The notes: a model not told the origin generated them from the letters alone. 64,000 nucleotides of DNA from Onchidella celtica (GCA_963931925.1 OZ007567.1:79410686-79474685); one strand, 5' to 3'; shown: positions 1 to 12,721, numbered from the stretch's first letter. Translations and numbers: made by a program.

Positions 1-185
1 TTCCAACTTGTGAAACAACACAGGAAATCAGTGATTCAATGTATGTTTAGAAATAATTGTGATGGGAAGATAACTTGGTGATATTATCTCATCTTATTAT
101 CCATTTCGAATTGGATCCTTCAGATGTAGTGAATCTGATGCTGGTGTGGCAAAATTTTGCTGCAATAGCCTTCTGTCACAGTCTC
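1..185. repeat. Dispersed repeat, diverged copy (partner near 44.5 kb)
   Basis: This stretch aligns by eye with 44528-44720. Both share the order 'cttgtgaaac/cttgtcacac', 'ggaaatcagtg', 'gatgggaaga', 'aacttggtgatat' and 'gtgatgctgg', ending in 'ttctgt...cagtctcacag'. The match is interrupted by small indels. No termini are visible because the window starts inside it. Family unknown. Confidence 0.5.
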
Positions 186-397
186 ATGTCCAGTGTATTA
201 CCTACAGTCACTGTCTCATATCCAGTATATTACCTTCACTCACAGTCTCATGTCCAGTGTATTACCTTCAGTCACAGTCTCATGTCCAGTGTATTACCTT
301 CAGTCACAGTCTCATGTCCAGTGTATTACCTTCAGTCACAGTCTCATGTCCAGTGTATTACCTTCAGTCACAGTCTCATGTCCAGTGTATTACCCAC
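175..397. repeat. 32-bp minisatellite, about 7 units
   Basis: Seven head-to-tail copies of a 32-bp unit whose core is cagtctcatgtccagtgtat, followed by taccttcagtca. The first two copies are most diverged and the last five nearly identical. The overlapping open frames rich in Ser-His-Val-Gln-Cys come from the repeat and are not genes. It begins at the right edge of the dispersed repeat, whose partner copy near 44.7 kb has only one 'cagtctcacagtc'. Confidence 0.9.
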
Positions 398-1522
398 ACA
401 CAGACTCTCCTGGATCCAGTACATGCAAGACAAGTGTTGCAATTTTAAAGTACAATGAATCAGACAATTAATCAGAGAACTGGTAAACACAGAATGGTTT
501 AGTGCAGATTTTTAAGAAATCAAAAATGGAACCTTCACTACTGCTTTAGTTAGACATGCCATTATTAATTCAAGTTCACTGAACTTGCTACTAATGACAA
601 TTTCGTGTTATATACATGTAATTCCATCTTCCGCACAACTGAACGTTCATATATTAGGGAAACCTGCCACCTCAAAAATGCATGTACATGATTATATAAA
701 AAGAATGATTTTAAAAATCTTTTAAGTTCATATAAAATGCATATAATGCCATTTCTATAAATACACATTCCATGCTAGAAATTTCATAAGAGGATGAATC
801 AAATAAAATCATAAAACAACCATTCCTCCACGAGCTGTTGATAATTAAGTCACAAACGCTAGCAGTTACAATGTGGGACAAATCATTTACACAGCGCCCC
901 AACACTAGCAAAGATTCAGTGTTTCCAAAGAAACCTTTTCTCAGGCCGGCCACACATCAAAATTCACAGAAAATGAAACATGAAACAAATTACATGTACC
1001 TGCTTAAAGATCACATGTTTCCATCACTAAGTTCAAGTTTCTAATTTTACACTCAACAAATTCATTTCCTTCACAACATTATTATACTTCTTCACCATTC
1101 CCTAACACTGTAGTAACTCCAAAATTTGAAAAATTGATTTTTATACATGTATTCAACTGCATTCAAAGTCCCACCAAATGATCTTGGTTATAGACTCCTG
1201 AGCCGAAAAATAATCGAATAGCAAACTTTCTAAAGTCTATCATAACGACCAGTTGTGCTGAAATAAAGAATTTTTGGCTTCTCCTGAAAAGTAGCCAAAA
1301 CCAATTACTACACTTCTAGGGAACAGTGATTGTTTGTTATCTCATCATTAATGACATCTCTCCGGGTTAAGAGCAAAAATTGTAGCTTACATAAACAAGA
1401 TACCACAATATATGATATAATGACATAGTTCTCTGTCCTTAGCTTCCCTGTTGTCAATATTAGGTCATTCATTATATGAGCTCATGACACAGAATTGGTT
1501 AGATGTCACAGTCACCCATGTA

Positions 1523-1663
1523 AAGAAAATCAAGCAAAATGATAGTTGGGACAGAAATTCACATTTCTGTTTCTACAAAACAATAGTAGATATTGCACTC
1601 TAAATTGGCAAAAAAAAAAAAAAAGATATTTTGAGATCCAACTATCATTTTGCTTGACTTTCT
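1523..1663. mobile_element. Small inverted-repeat element (about 141 bp)
   Basis: Arms of about 26 bp face each other: 'caagcaaaatgatagttgg' at 1531-1549 and its complement at 1638-1656, extended outward by a few matching bases. An A-run lies between them. The size and structure fit a non-autonomous DNA transposon or foldback; no clear target duplication was found. Confidence 0.55.
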
Positions 1664-1862
1664 CGACTTGTGCAGCTGGTACATATGACCAACTCTGATC
1701 TGTTGCCTCACAAATTGACACCTCAAAATAATAATCTTTCAGTTTTTCAGAGTAGAACAGCTTTTGGCAATCAATGAGCATTGTCATGCTGTAAAATCTT
1801 TACACATTTGTCCTCTGCATAGCACTATGCCTGTGGTGCCTGCTAATGGCAGGGTATTTGTA

Positions 1863-1965
1863 TTTTGTAGACTTCTTTAATCCCATTTGGGAAATTTGCC
1901 TTCATGTCACTGCAGCGCAGATACAACTGCAGCAGGCACGTCATCGCCACAGACGATGTTATTGT
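1863..1965 (-). mobile_element. SINE fragment, 3' tail type A
   Basis: On the plus strand it reads 'acttctttaatcccatttgg' then 'gaaatttgcc', 'gcaggcacgtcatcgccaca'. The same string ends the fuller SINE copies at 5604-5998 and 63417-63857, so this is a minus-strand SINE keeping only its 3' tail. Confidence 0.75.
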
Positions 1966-2362
1966 TTTCAAAGCCTGCTAATACAGGTTAAGTTGTTGAC
2001 AATGCTGAAGTTATGATCTAAACTGAAAAGCAATGAGATAAAAACTATAAGCATTTGCTTCTGACAACTACAGGAATGCAAACAAATGTCATTTCTCAAT
2101 TCAAGCTCGCTTTTCATGGAAATGGAAATGGTAATGTCAAAAATCCATCATGTAGTTAAAAAGAAAAGAGTGTCCGGAAAGGGCGTTTCCACGCACATGA
2201 AAACATTTTTTCTGTTTTACTACCTGATGTTTCCACTGCCGTTTCCTTCTGTGCACATGTGAAAACCCAGCTTAACATGACAAAGTTCTTTGAAGTTTGA
2301 GAAAAAAGCAATCTTGTCTAAACCACAGTACAGAGTCAACCATTGTAAATGCACAGCCTAGA

Positions 2363-2500
2363 GATATGACTTGGGTTTACACTGATTTTGCCATGAGGTA
2401 TGAATATCATCTGTTCAATACTGGACACAAAAGAGGATGTCAATAAAATAGGAAATAGTTGTTCATAACAGCACTGTGTGGTAATCAAATGGGAAATGCT
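2363..2500. repeat. Diverged duplicated segment (partner 4806-4950)
   Basis: It shares 'gatatgacttgggtttacac', 'tctgttcaat', 'aataaaataggaaa' and 'gggaaatgctgccatggg' in the same order with 4806-4950. Copies differ at many sites, so this is an old dispersed repeat or duplication. No termini recognised. Confidence 0.5.
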
Positions 2501-4805
2501 GCCATGGGTTTGAATAAAACAAACAAAAAAATAGTAGGTCCTAACCTACTTCCATTATGTCCAGAAATGCTCAACATATATCACTGCTTAACTACAGTAA
2601 GACTAAATTAAGTGCACTGCATTATACACTTCATGAGGGGAATAGTTTCATGCTTCCCACAACACAAATAAATACATGTGCGTACAGAAATAAAATTGAT
2701 GACATTAAATGTTCAGGAACCATTTTGTTTTCATGATCAGAAAAGAAGTTTCCACCCTCAGGACATAAACCACTTTCCCCAGCACCCAATATTTTCATCA
2801 ACTCTGCAACAAACACACACATAAACAAACAAACAAAGACATGCCTGAGACAGATGGAGGAAAGCAAGAAACTCAAAGGCTGTATGGTATAATATAACTA
2901 TACCAATAATTTTAAAGGCAAAAAATGTTAATAATACAGTAACAGAATGTACATGTATGTAAAATAATTTGATGACAGCATATTCATTACAAATCTATAT
3001 TATATATGATACTGACACTTCAAACTTAATAATGGCCAGGTTTACAATTAAGATGAAAAGTCTTTCCAATATGGACATGGACATCTAGAGAATGTATGAT
3101 GAAATACCATTACACTCAATTGTGCCATTCAATAGTGTAGTCAAATAAACAATGTACCATTTCTACCATGCTAAATTCTCTGGAATTTATTGTAATATTT
3201 ATGTATTACAATGTATTTGTTTCTATGCCGGGCAGTGCAACATACAACCATTCTCTTTTTTTTCTTGCTACATCTTAACTTCGCATTTAACCCTGCTGCA
3301 ACTCCACAGATTTCATGAATATTACTTTTGAAATATAATGTAAACAGTGATAAGATATTATAGATCACAGTAACCTCTACAAAGTTACCATTCATACACC
3401 ATGAGCACAACAAAAAAGTTTTGTACATGAATTCAATAACAATTTATTAAAAAATAGGATACATTAAAATTTTCATCTTGACTCATACACATGCCTCTCA
3501 TTACATGAACAGTTGTATATTATTGCATCCCAGTATTGGGTTTTGTGTCATGAAGAAAAACAAAATATTTTATGAAAAAAAAACTTATAAACTATTTCTA
3601 CATGAGAATCAGAGATTACTGACGAAAAGGAATGTGTAGGGAGATAAGTAATGTCTTCAGTATGAGTTTACAACATGCAAACAAAGGTAAATGTATTCAC
3701 AATTTTTAAGACACTAGAACAAAATTTAATGCATACACATAGTTTAACAATTGAAGATCTGAGACCAACACTTAGGTCAAGTACAATTTTGTATAAAAAA
3801 ATAGTGTAGCTGGTACGACAGGCAGCCACTTGGAAAGGCCAATCTGTACTAGATACCAGACCGCTTAATAAGTGCAACAAACTTTTAAACGGCTGCACTT
3901 TTGAACCATTGGAGATAAATGAATGAAATGAAAAGCCTTGTCATCTTTAATTTAAGTTCTATTGATCTCGTAAATGACCTAGATCTAAATAAGCATTTCA
4001 GGCAGGATAGAGATGGTCAAAACACTTGACCCGACAGGCTGAAACCTCATACAGTTCTAAACCTTGTTGTTGGGTTGCCCAATACAGGGCAGAAATCATT
4101 AGAAAATTGGAAGATTTTATTTCACGTGAACAATCTTTGTTCATTTAATTTTTTCTAGATTTTTGAATGAACCTAATTTGTTCAAAAGTTACAGCCGTTT
4201 AAAGTTTGTTGCAAGACTTTATGTGGCTCAGTATATTAGCAGCACTGGCAAAATGATTGCAGGCCTTGGAGCTGTGCTGTGTGTGAGGGTACAGTTCAAA
4301 ATTCACATTACAACACAATGGTCAAATCCCAAATCTTTTTTGTTTGCCTTTCTCTCAAAATCACATTCATGTGACCCCACACACAAAATACCGAGACGGA
4401 CCATTCCTTTTTTCACTATATGTCCAGAACTTGTGCGCATATAGACAGTGAGTACTACTCACAGAGCTCTGTGGTAGCCTACTAGCGTTTTTCATTCAAT
4501 TATGAAGGGGTGTGGTGCGAATTGTTGCACTGTTGACATGGATGATATGCACGCGGGTCGACGGACAGACAATGACAAATTGAGCTGTCTCTGCATCCTG
4601 TGTCTCGGATGTGACTTGGCTGTAGTGTTGTTCTCACTCTTCAAATGGTGTTTACAATAAGTGACTTGCATTTTGAGATATTTTTCATTCTCAGAGACAT
4701 TTGGAAAAATCTTTAATAGGCCTACTTCACAGCTGTTTTGAGACAAGAAATAAATAACAAGGTGCTATAATCTACGGCTAACAATTGTAGATGCATTCTT
4801 CAATG

Positions 4806-4950
4806 ATATGACTTGGGTTTACACTGATTTGAGTAAAAAACCTTCTGTTCAATGCTACATCCTTTGAAAAAAAGATGTTATTAAAATAGGAAACAATTTG
4901 CTTGTCACATGATTGAGATGATAACAATATTTGGGATATGCTACAATGGC
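4806..4950. repeat. Diverged duplicated segment (partner 2363-2500)
   Basis: Second copy of the segment described at 2363-2500, in the same orientation, with several indels between the shared blocks. No coding potential seen. Confidence 0.5.
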
Positions 4951-5011
4951 TAAGAAAAATGATGGGTTGTGGCAGTCTCTGAGGTTCAAAGACAGCATGT
5001 GAAGTAACCCA

Positions 5012-5025
5012 AGCCCCCCCCCCCC

Positions 5026-5058
<33 letters not shown>

Positions 5059-5092
5059 TACACACACAAAGAAACAAACAAACAAACAAAAT
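5012..5092. repeat. Composite microsatellite: poly(C), (CT)n, (CA)n, (CAAA)n
   Basis: A run of C passes into (CT)n, then (CA)n with a few interruptions, then (CAAA)n. It is a block of successive simple repeats, purine-poor on the plus strand. Confidence 0.95.
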
Positions 5093-5603
5093 CTGAATTT
5101 AGGTGTCTCTACAAAGCCCTTCAGTGGTGGACAAATATCAAGAAATGTAACATAAAATCAATAACAGCTACGTCATAAGCACAAATACTTAGTCACACCC
5201 TCCACACATACACATACACCCACAATGTTTGAATTTAATAAGGACAATTAATGGTATCATAACTCTTGAGTTGTCACAAACCATACCACATGTTCCACAT
5301 GGGTAGAATTTAGAAAACGTTTCAAAGATTCCACATTTTTTACCCCATATAACTGAAAACAATTCCCCACCTTTTAACTTACCATGTCACCATGGCCAGA
5401 GGCCACTATAAATGGAAAATTTTGCAGCCAGTAACTCAGATGGGAATTGGAAAATTTTCCTTATGCTAAAAATGGACCCAAACCATGTGACAAGCCTGAA
5501 CCTAACTGTAAACTTGCATATTTCATATTTTAATGAATACATTTTAATACATGTATACACTGACCAAAGTCTCCGTGCAGAGTCAGTCCTAAGGAGACAA
5601 GCT

Positions 5604-5998
5604 TTTTGTATACTTCTTTAATACCATTTGGGAAATTTGCCTTTGCGTCATTGCAGCTCAGTCAGTTACCACTGGAGCAGACACGTCATCGCCACAGTGC
5701 AGCGCGGGGGGGGGGGGGGGGGGTAAATTTGCCCAGGCAATGGCCTGTTCGGCTGCTCTTCTCGATTTTCAACTGCCAAGGTATCTTTAATGTGCGCAAC
5801 GTGCACAGGGCCATCTGAAGTTTTTTGTCCTTATGTGAGATGACTAGGTGCTCGATCCTACCTACCATAGGATCAGGGACAGGAAAGTTTGAGAAAAATC
5901 CAAAAATTCAACATACCTGCCCTGCACCGACCGAGATTTGAACTTGGTACCTTTGGCATGAGACGCGAGCACTTTGCCTCTCGACCACCATGTCCCCT
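5604..5998 (-). mobile_element. tRNA-derived SINE, tail type A (near full length)
   Basis: Read on the minus strand it starts with a tRNA-like head: box A resembles TGGTCGAGAGGC and box B resembles GGTTCAAATC. A central block follows ('aaagataccttggcagttg' in the sister copies), then the tail that ends near 'ttaaagaagtatacaaaa'. A poly(G) run of about 17 at 5706-5722 sits inside. It is the same family as 63417-63857. Confidence 0.85.
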
Positions 5999-7125
5999 CC
6001 CACCAATGATTAAGGATGATTTATCTCAAAAGATGATTAAATGCACATCTTTGTCATGTCATGTCCTTGATTGAATAGTGAATTACAATCCCGAATAAAA
6101 TAAGATGAAAGTGCTGGTTATGGCATGAAAGCACTGGGCAACACATCTAATGGACTTCATTATACTGACTCGTATCTTCACTTGACTCAGTCCAGGACAA
6201 TGCTGTATACTGTCATTTTGCACCATTTCCTGTCACAGCTCCATAGTAATGTAAAACAAACTGGTGATCCAGTTCATTAAGTCTTTGTAATGATATCTTT
6301 ATTTAATTGAGAGACATTATATTATTTTATATCTACTTCCATTAATCCCTGCGGTGGTCATCGCCCCTTGTACAACCTGAAGGCAACTTAAATTGCTGTA
6401 ATTCTGCTAAAAAGTATTTCTCAGACTTGAAATTTCTCCATTGGTCCTAAATTTCATTTTACTGTAGACCTGTAAAAAATCAATACCATCAGTCAATTAC
6501 TGGGTGACCACCACTCACATCAATGGTGAAGACTCAATCACTCGTAACTGCCACTGGCTCTAGGTGGGTGACATTTTGATTTTATGCGACCCGATCGTCA
6601 GAGCATTTAACTAAAATCATGCATACAGTTCAAAATGGAACAAAAAAGGTTTTGCCTCGTCCACACTCCTAATGTACTTGCTTGTGTCATCTTGTGATAT
6701 AATGCGTAAAATACAGTGTTATATTTTCATTTTCATGGGATGTCACCATTGTCACAATCATGTTGCACGTTTTACCATGTGGACTGATTAGCAAGCAACT
6801 TTAACACTTTGATTGCTAACACACTAAAAATAAAACTGATTTTCATTGTCATGGCTATCTTTACATTAAGTTACTGCAATAATTTTGTGGCAAATGTGAA
6901 TCTAAGTAGACAATAATGCCTGCCAGTAGTATTCAACTGACCAGCAAGTGGCAAGATCTCATTTACAATAATAAATAACCATTCACAATTATACAGTCTC
7001 AGCACATTCTAAGCAAATAAATCTATCTTTACTGTATGTTTCTATCCAAATGCCTCCAATCATGAAGTTTTTACAAGAGGAACACACAAAAAAAAAATTA
7101 TAAAAGATTGATTTGCAAATCGATA
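5999..7125. other. No feature recognised
   Basis: AT-rich sequence without a convincing open frame, repeat partner or inverted repeat that I could see. Confidence 0.5.
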
Positions 7126-7354
7126 CTGTCGGGCGCAAACCAGCTAAGTTCGAAAATTTCATATTTCTTTTTCTTTGGTACCAATTTATGAAGATTGGAA
7201 CCCCGAATCATCTGCTCTTACCATAATTCAATAGAAACATTCAAAATAGACATGATCAAACCCGCTAAGTACATTTCCCTTTTGTGTTATCCGCAACTTT
7301 TTGTTCCTCGTGTAAAATTTGCTTATCTTGACTTGGTTGGTTTGCGCCCGACAC
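7126..7354. mobile_element. TA-flanked inverted-repeat element (229 bp)
   Basis: The ends read CTGTCGGGCGCAAACCA and, complemented, GTGTCGGGCGCAAACCA. Both are flanked by TA (7124-7125 and 7355-7356). A TA duplication and short terminal repeats fit a Tc1/mariner-type non-autonomous element; no transposase is encoded. Confidence 0.75.
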
Positions 7355-7679
7355 TATCGAAATGTATTAAATTCCAGGAAATGGATTAAGTGATTGAAAA
7401 TGCAACACATCAAACGTCCAATATTGTATTCAATATAGCATTGTTGTGGTGATGTGCCATCTATTCAGCGTTTCTCCAAAATCTGAGTTAGATGGATTTA
7501 AACATTCAATAAAGGAGACACATTTTTGTCAAGGTGTGATAGAACCAAAAAAGTATGACCAGAAATTTTCATTTTTTGCCTCTTTTCACACTGCTGGCTG
7601 AAAGCCAACTTTATCACATCTGAAATCGTGGTGTAACAAAAAGTTCTTTTAGTCTCCGCACCAGTTTCAATTGCCGTTA

Positions 7680-7758
7680 TTAATGTGACTTAGATCCAGA
7701 TCTACGGCTAGGTTTGTTACACAGAATTTGCAAGATTTATCTTGCTTGGGGTGTCTAA
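7680..7758 (+). mobile_element. Helitron 3' end (hairpin + CTAA)
   Basis: A perfect stem GCAAGAT/ATCTTGC lies at 7730-7745, followed 13 nt later by CTAA and a T. This is the Helitron 3' layout (hairpin, CTRR, host T). The same hairpin with the same 13-nt spacing occurs, reversed, at 43844-43872. The 5' end was not located. Confidence 0.6.
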
Positions 7759-7891
7759 TTTATATAACACTACAATTAAATATAATATCAATGTGCACCT
7801 TCAAAGAACAAAGTATTTCATAAATATCGACAGAATTATGAGGCAATGCCAGATTAATGCTACTTCCTGATAAAAACATGGGATATATTAT

Positions 7892-8960
7892 TATCACCTG
7901 TTCGATATAATGATTAAGATGGGATTCCCGAAACACCTTGTGACCCTCATCGCTGCACTATACCACGAACAAAAGGCAACGATTAGATGGAACAATGAGA
8001 ACTGTCCATATTTCAACATCGAGAAAGGAGTCAGACAGGGTTGCATACTTTCACCTCATCTTTTCAATATTTATACTGAGCAGATCATGAGAAACGCAGA
8101 CATAGAAGATATGGGAATAAAGATCGGAGGCCGAAACATCACAAACCTTCGCTACGCTGATGACACAGCTCTTATGTCAGATAACATCACCAGCATGAAA
8201 AGAGTGTTGCACAGAGTGGATGAAGCGGGCAAGACAGCAGGCCTACACCTAAATGCTAAGAAAACCAAAGTCATGCATACTGGAACAGGGCACCATGAAC
8301 ACCAGGAGATACTAGTAAACAAAACAGCACTAGAAAAAGTGACTGATTTCAAATACCTAGGATCACATAAATCGCAAGATGGAAGCTGCTCAAAGGACAT
8401 AAAAACAAGGATAGGAATGGCAAAACACAAAATGGTTCAACTAAACAACATTTGGAAGGATAGAGGCACACCAACGGACCTCAAAGTGAACATACTTAAG
8501 TGCTTGATCTGGCCAGTCCTACTATATGGTTGTGAAGCCTGGACACTCAAAAAGGCAGACATAACAAGATTGGAGGCAGCTGAAATGTGGCTTTACAGAA
8601 GGCTACTCAGAATAAGTTGGACAGAAAGGAGAACAAATACAAGCATCTTAGAACAGCTTGGCACCACCAGAAGAATAACACCTGAAATAAATAAAAGAAG
8701 ACTTGCATACATCGGCCACGCGGCCCGAAACAAAAGCACGGCCCTTATGATATCAATCCTTCAAGGAAAGACAGAAACAAAGAGAAAACAAGGAAGACCA
8801 CCCATTACATATCACGATAACATCAAGAAAGTCAGCCAGCTGGAAATAAGTGAACTAACTAGGAAAGCGAAGGACAGGATTGGGTGGAGGAGATTTTGTC
8901 GTGACATCCACTGTAGCAGCTAACATCGATGACGATGAAGCCGACAGGTGACAGGTGAGG
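7892..8960 (+). mobile_element. 5'-truncated LINE, RTE/BovB-like
   Basis: It comprises a reverse transcriptase fragment with its C-terminal region, then a short tail rich in GGTGACA-like repeats (8935-8960), and no poly(A). Coding similarity starts near 7892 in the middle of the RT domain, so endonuclease and N-terminal RT are missing, as is usual for 5'-truncated LINE insertions. I found no convincing target duplication. Clade assignment (RTE-like) rests on the RT and tail style and is moderate. Confidence 0.8.
7910..8923 (+). CDS. Reverse transcriptase fragment of a LINE (337 codons open)
   Basis: The frame encodes the C-terminal two thirds of a non-LTR reverse transcriptase and its downstream region. 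Visible motifs are GFPKHL, GVRQGCILSPHLFN (about residues 39-52), the catalytic YADDT (about 82-86), the thumb motif GLHLNAKKTK, FKYLGS, LIWPVLLYGCEAWTL and LEAAEMWLYRRLLRISW, then a basic GKTETKRKQGRPP stretch. In-frame similarity extends a few codons upstream of the first Met, so that Met is not a real start. No stop interrupts the 337 codons, which suggests a fairly recent insertion. It cannot act alone because the endonuclease and RT N-terminus are absent. It is a mobile-element gene, not a host gene. Confidence 0.9.
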   Translation: MIKMGFPKHLVTLIAALYHEQKATIRWNNENCPYFNIEKGVRQGCILSPHLFNIYTEQIMRNADIEDMGIKIGGRNITNLRYADDTALMSDNITSMKRVLHRVDEAGKTAGLHLNAKKTKVMHTGTGHHEHQEILVNKTALEKVTDFKYLGSHKSQDGSCSKDIKTRIGMAKHKMVQLNNIWKDRGTPTDLKVNILKCLIWPVLLYGCEAWTLKKADITRLEAAEMWLYRRLLRISWTERRTNTSILEQLGTTRRITPEINKRRLAYIGHAARNKSTALMISILQGKTETKRKQGRPPITYHDNIKKVSQLEISELTRKAKDRIGWRRFCRDIHCSS

Positions 8961-11900
8961 TGACATATACCCAATGGAGATCACTGAAGATCACTTGGGA
9001 AATGAAGTAAATGGTGTCAAGAGCAGGTTAAGTGTATAAATGCCATGCTAGGCCACAGGTTGAATTCAGAGGTTTTTTTTAAAAACTACCTAGTGAAGTG
9101 TCCTTGAGCTGTTTTAGTGAGCAACATGTTTTGAGTGTTTTTTTTTTCATAAAAACTGTAGATGGTTAAAAAGGAATATGTGTAGGTAAACCAGGGATGG
9201 CAGAGCAGCTCCAGTTCGTGATTCAATAGCATTGTTAGAGGGTGTGAGGTGGTTGTAATTGACTGTTGACATTCAGTGGTTCGTGAAAGCACGAATTGTG
9301 CTGAGTCAAGTTAATAAGATTTTTGATTTAATTGTTATTAACCTATTTAGAAGATGACCTTGTCTGTCTTAGTGCAAGGCCGTAACCGACTTACACAATA
9401 GAATAAATTAATACTGCGAGCTCAGCTCGCATGACCGCACCAATCAAATCTAGGGATTTGGACGGTAGTTGCAGGTGGCTAGACATTATAAAAGTCAGCC
9501 CATACCTATGTCCATGATCACATGCAGAAAAGTATCCACTGCGGAGTGGTCGGCTAATTTCGAGCCAGATCGGAACAGAGACGCAATAGAGCAGACCATC
9601 TATATGAGGAGCCTAGAAATGACGAGCTCCAGCTAATAGCTACCCGGACTTTGTCCACCATGCAACGCTCTATTTGATAATTCCCTGGTTCTTGATGGCC
9701 AGGGAAAATGGTATGCATTGTAATTGTATGTCAGAATTCAGATGTTACCAGCAGTATGAGAGTCTGCTCCTAGAGTCACAGTCAGGCAGTGCCAGTATTA
9801 GAATATATGACAGGAGCCATTGCAATGGAGCTGGCTGTGCTGAGACAGCGAAGACTATAATTTGTATTAAATATCCTATGAGTCATTAGTTATATTTGAT
9901 CCAGTACTAGGACCTTTTAGTCCATTCTAAAATTGTATTCTCATTTTGCAGTTACCCTGACGGTCATTTCATTTATATATGTTATCTTATGCAGCTAACT
10001 CAATACATTATTGTGGCCCTACAGGTCTGACAAAACTAATTCATTTGAGTTGTTAATTAATTCCAGTGGGAAAGTTAGTGTGTTCGTCGAGTGTGTGTTT
10101 TCCTCTTGAATTGCAGTCAATTGCTATAAACCACATTCGCGACAAATGGAATCAGTAGTATTTGATGAGTTTATCCTGAGAGTACATACAACATAACATT
10201 ATTCGTACAGTGGTGATTATGTCAGCACCACAGAGGAGGTCAAATGTTAATTTACCATCACATCATTTTCTCAACACAGTTATACTGCAAGTAATACACA
10301 GTTCCATTTCAGTTTGCATGTGCCTTCGAGTTTTAATTTTGTTTTTAAAATTCATTTCAATGTATTTTTAAAATTTTTATTATCATTAATTTTTATGCAA
10401 ACTGAAATATAACACAATTTTAGTTGTAATATAACAGTGATAATAATGGTGGTAATAAAATATACAGTAATGTAACTTTTGGCCTAGTCTGTACAAACAA
10501 CTACATGTAGATTCTGTGCTCACCTATCACCAAATGCATAGTTAAACATTCACCACTCTTAACTAGATCTAAATTATCTTGACAACGTATTTTCCTCTCA
10601 CATCATGAAACTTGAGACAAGAGAAAACACTAATTAAAAAAAAATGTTTGATTGGACCTCAACAGAGAACGTAACTTGAATATTCAACTTAAGCCCTTAT
10701 ACAAATCAGCTGTTTTCTTAGAATTTGTTCCTGTTACAAAAATTGCACCAGACTTTCACAGACAATACAAAATGGGAACGAGGTTTCAAGATTTCATGAG
10801 GTGTTGACTGAAGGAACAAAAGGAAAACTAATATGTTCGAATTTAGATAAAATGGCAAAAAAAGAGAGAGAGAGAAAAAAAAATTGTATGATGCAAAGCC
10901 CCAAGCCAAGATTTTACGTGACTGTCCACTCACACTGTACCGAAAAATTCTTTTTTGCCACATTTAGAATTTGTTCCAAGACTTGCTCTGAAGCCACAGA
11001 TTTTCTGAGCTTCTCTGAAATAGTTTGAACTTGCACTTTCTCTGAGGTCTGAAGCAAGATGCTCCTTACAGGTTGTTTGATTTACTTGTTTTCAAAACTG
11101 TTAAGTACACTGCAAAGCACTGTGCATACAAAATGTCATTAGAATGTGGAAATAATGTCTTCACAAATTGCTTACTAAATAGTGTAGGGAAGTTTCAAAT
11201 GATCCTTTTCATATGCTAAGAAGGAAATATATATACACTATATCTCATTATCCAGTGAAAGATAAACACAATTCTCAAGAGGGAAGGGGCACCCAAGTAG
11301 TGTGTACACTTAGTGGAGAGGCAGGGGGGTTTGCTCCCAGTGTACAAGGGGGTAGGGGTTCTGAGGAGCATATGTACCATTTTGAATTAAGAAGTTTGAT
11401 TCTATTTATTTTTTTTTTTCAACAAAGCAAGTTTTAGGATTACATGATAAAAATCAAATTTTGCTCGTGGTTCTGATAAAAGAGTCAAATGGCCCGTACA
11501 AAATGGTACTTTAAAAGTTTCAGAACACCAAGGCCCTATCACAGATAGACATTCACCATTCTAACGGTCGTGCACCCATGGGGCACGGGGAGGGGTAGAT
11601 TATATATATGTGTATCAGAAGTATACATGGGGGAAGGAGATGGAAAGGTGGGGGATCAAAAATTGCCAAAATTGAGTGTACATACTTTGTAGTTGACCTC
11701 TGATTACATCAGTCAGTCCAGTCAGAAAACCCACAGCAAGTTGGCGACACAAATATTTAACAATTTATATTTCCTGCCATAGAAACAAATATGAACATGG
11801 TTTTGAAACTTCAAATGACTAAAAAAAGATTTTAAAAAGCCAGCTCATCTGTCAAACAATAAATAAATATATATATGCATGTTAAATACAAACTGCATCA

Positions 11901-12338
11901 TTTATACCAGACACAATGAGCTGACAACAAAGTGAACATGGCACTTTGAAATAATCACTGGGAAAAATTCTTTCATTCCAATAGTTGCCATTCCAAATTG
12001 TATGCTGATCTCCACAGCGTTTTAGAAAAATCTACTAAACATTTATGGTTAAATTTTATAATTGGTTTTTTTGAGCATTTAAGTATATATATTACAATTC
12101 ATTGCACATTCTGGGAGTTCTGCGCAAATAAATTATCAAGACAAATGAAATAAATAAACAATAAACAGTAAATATTGTCTTTCATATCCATAGGAACTAA
12201 CTGTTAAACAGATAGTGCAGATCTAGAGATCTGGACAGTCAAATAGTTAAACGGATAGTACAGATTTACTGTACTGTAAACCCACATCATTAAAAGATAT
12301 GTTTCACTTTTGTGTTTCCTAAACTGAAACAATTACAT
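8961..12338. other. Gene-free flank downstream of MAP3K20
   Basis: No frame here carries a recognisable domain. A TATAAAAG-like string lies near 9488 in a more GC-balanced block (9370-9890) that could be part of an unknown repeat. G-rich patches at 11285-11350 and 11575-11660 have no partner that I found. Part may be 3' untranslated sequence of the gene. Confidence 0.5.
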
Positions 12339-12344
12339 TTTATT
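12339..12344 (-). promoter_or_regulatory. Candidate poly(A) signal of MAP3K20
   Basis: TTTATT on the plus strand reads AATAAA on the coding strand, about 380 nt past the stop codon. It is the first canonical hexamer I found downstream, but this AT-rich flank has several others, so the true 3' end is open. Confidence 0.35.
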
Positions 12345-12721
12345 TATCTCAATCAAGTTGCTACAAATCAGGAATGTTAATATTGACTGCACAACTTTAA
12401 ATAATGCAAGGGAAGGCAAATGGTGAATTTCAATGCCCTACACAACATATGTCAAACTGTCTTTGTGTCTTAGATATGATGTCGAGCCTTCCAAAATTAT
12501 TGTCCTGTAGAACAGAGAAACTAGTTTAAATGCCCTGAAGCCTGCACATCAGCCATTACCCATTCAAGATCAGTTACCCTTGAGTAGCTAAATAATGATC
12601 TTGTAAAAATGAATTGTTCTATATGACTTACACTGTCACTCATTGACTTACACTGTCACTCATAAAAATATTACTCCGTTTTTATATAAGGAAGGGGGTT
12701 GGGTCAATTTTCTAATGACGG

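Larger units (their letters stand above)
398..5603. other. Gene-free flank downstream of MAP3K20
   Basis: AT-rich sequence with stops in all frames and no recognisable protein motif. It holds a small inverted-repeat element, a SINE fragment, a diverged duplicated segment (2363-2500 and 4806-4950) and a composite microsatellite, listed separately. An unusually long 3' untranslated region of the minus-strand gene cannot be excluded here. Confidence 0.6.

Noticed and set aside
75-471. Overlapping plus-strand frames rich in SHVQCIT
   Set aside because: They arise from the 32-bp tandem repeat, which opens all three frames by periodicity.
9480-9900. Promoter with TATAAAAG near 9488, or an LTR
   Set aside because: Only a TATA-like string is visible; no paired ends, target duplication or downstream gene could be shown.
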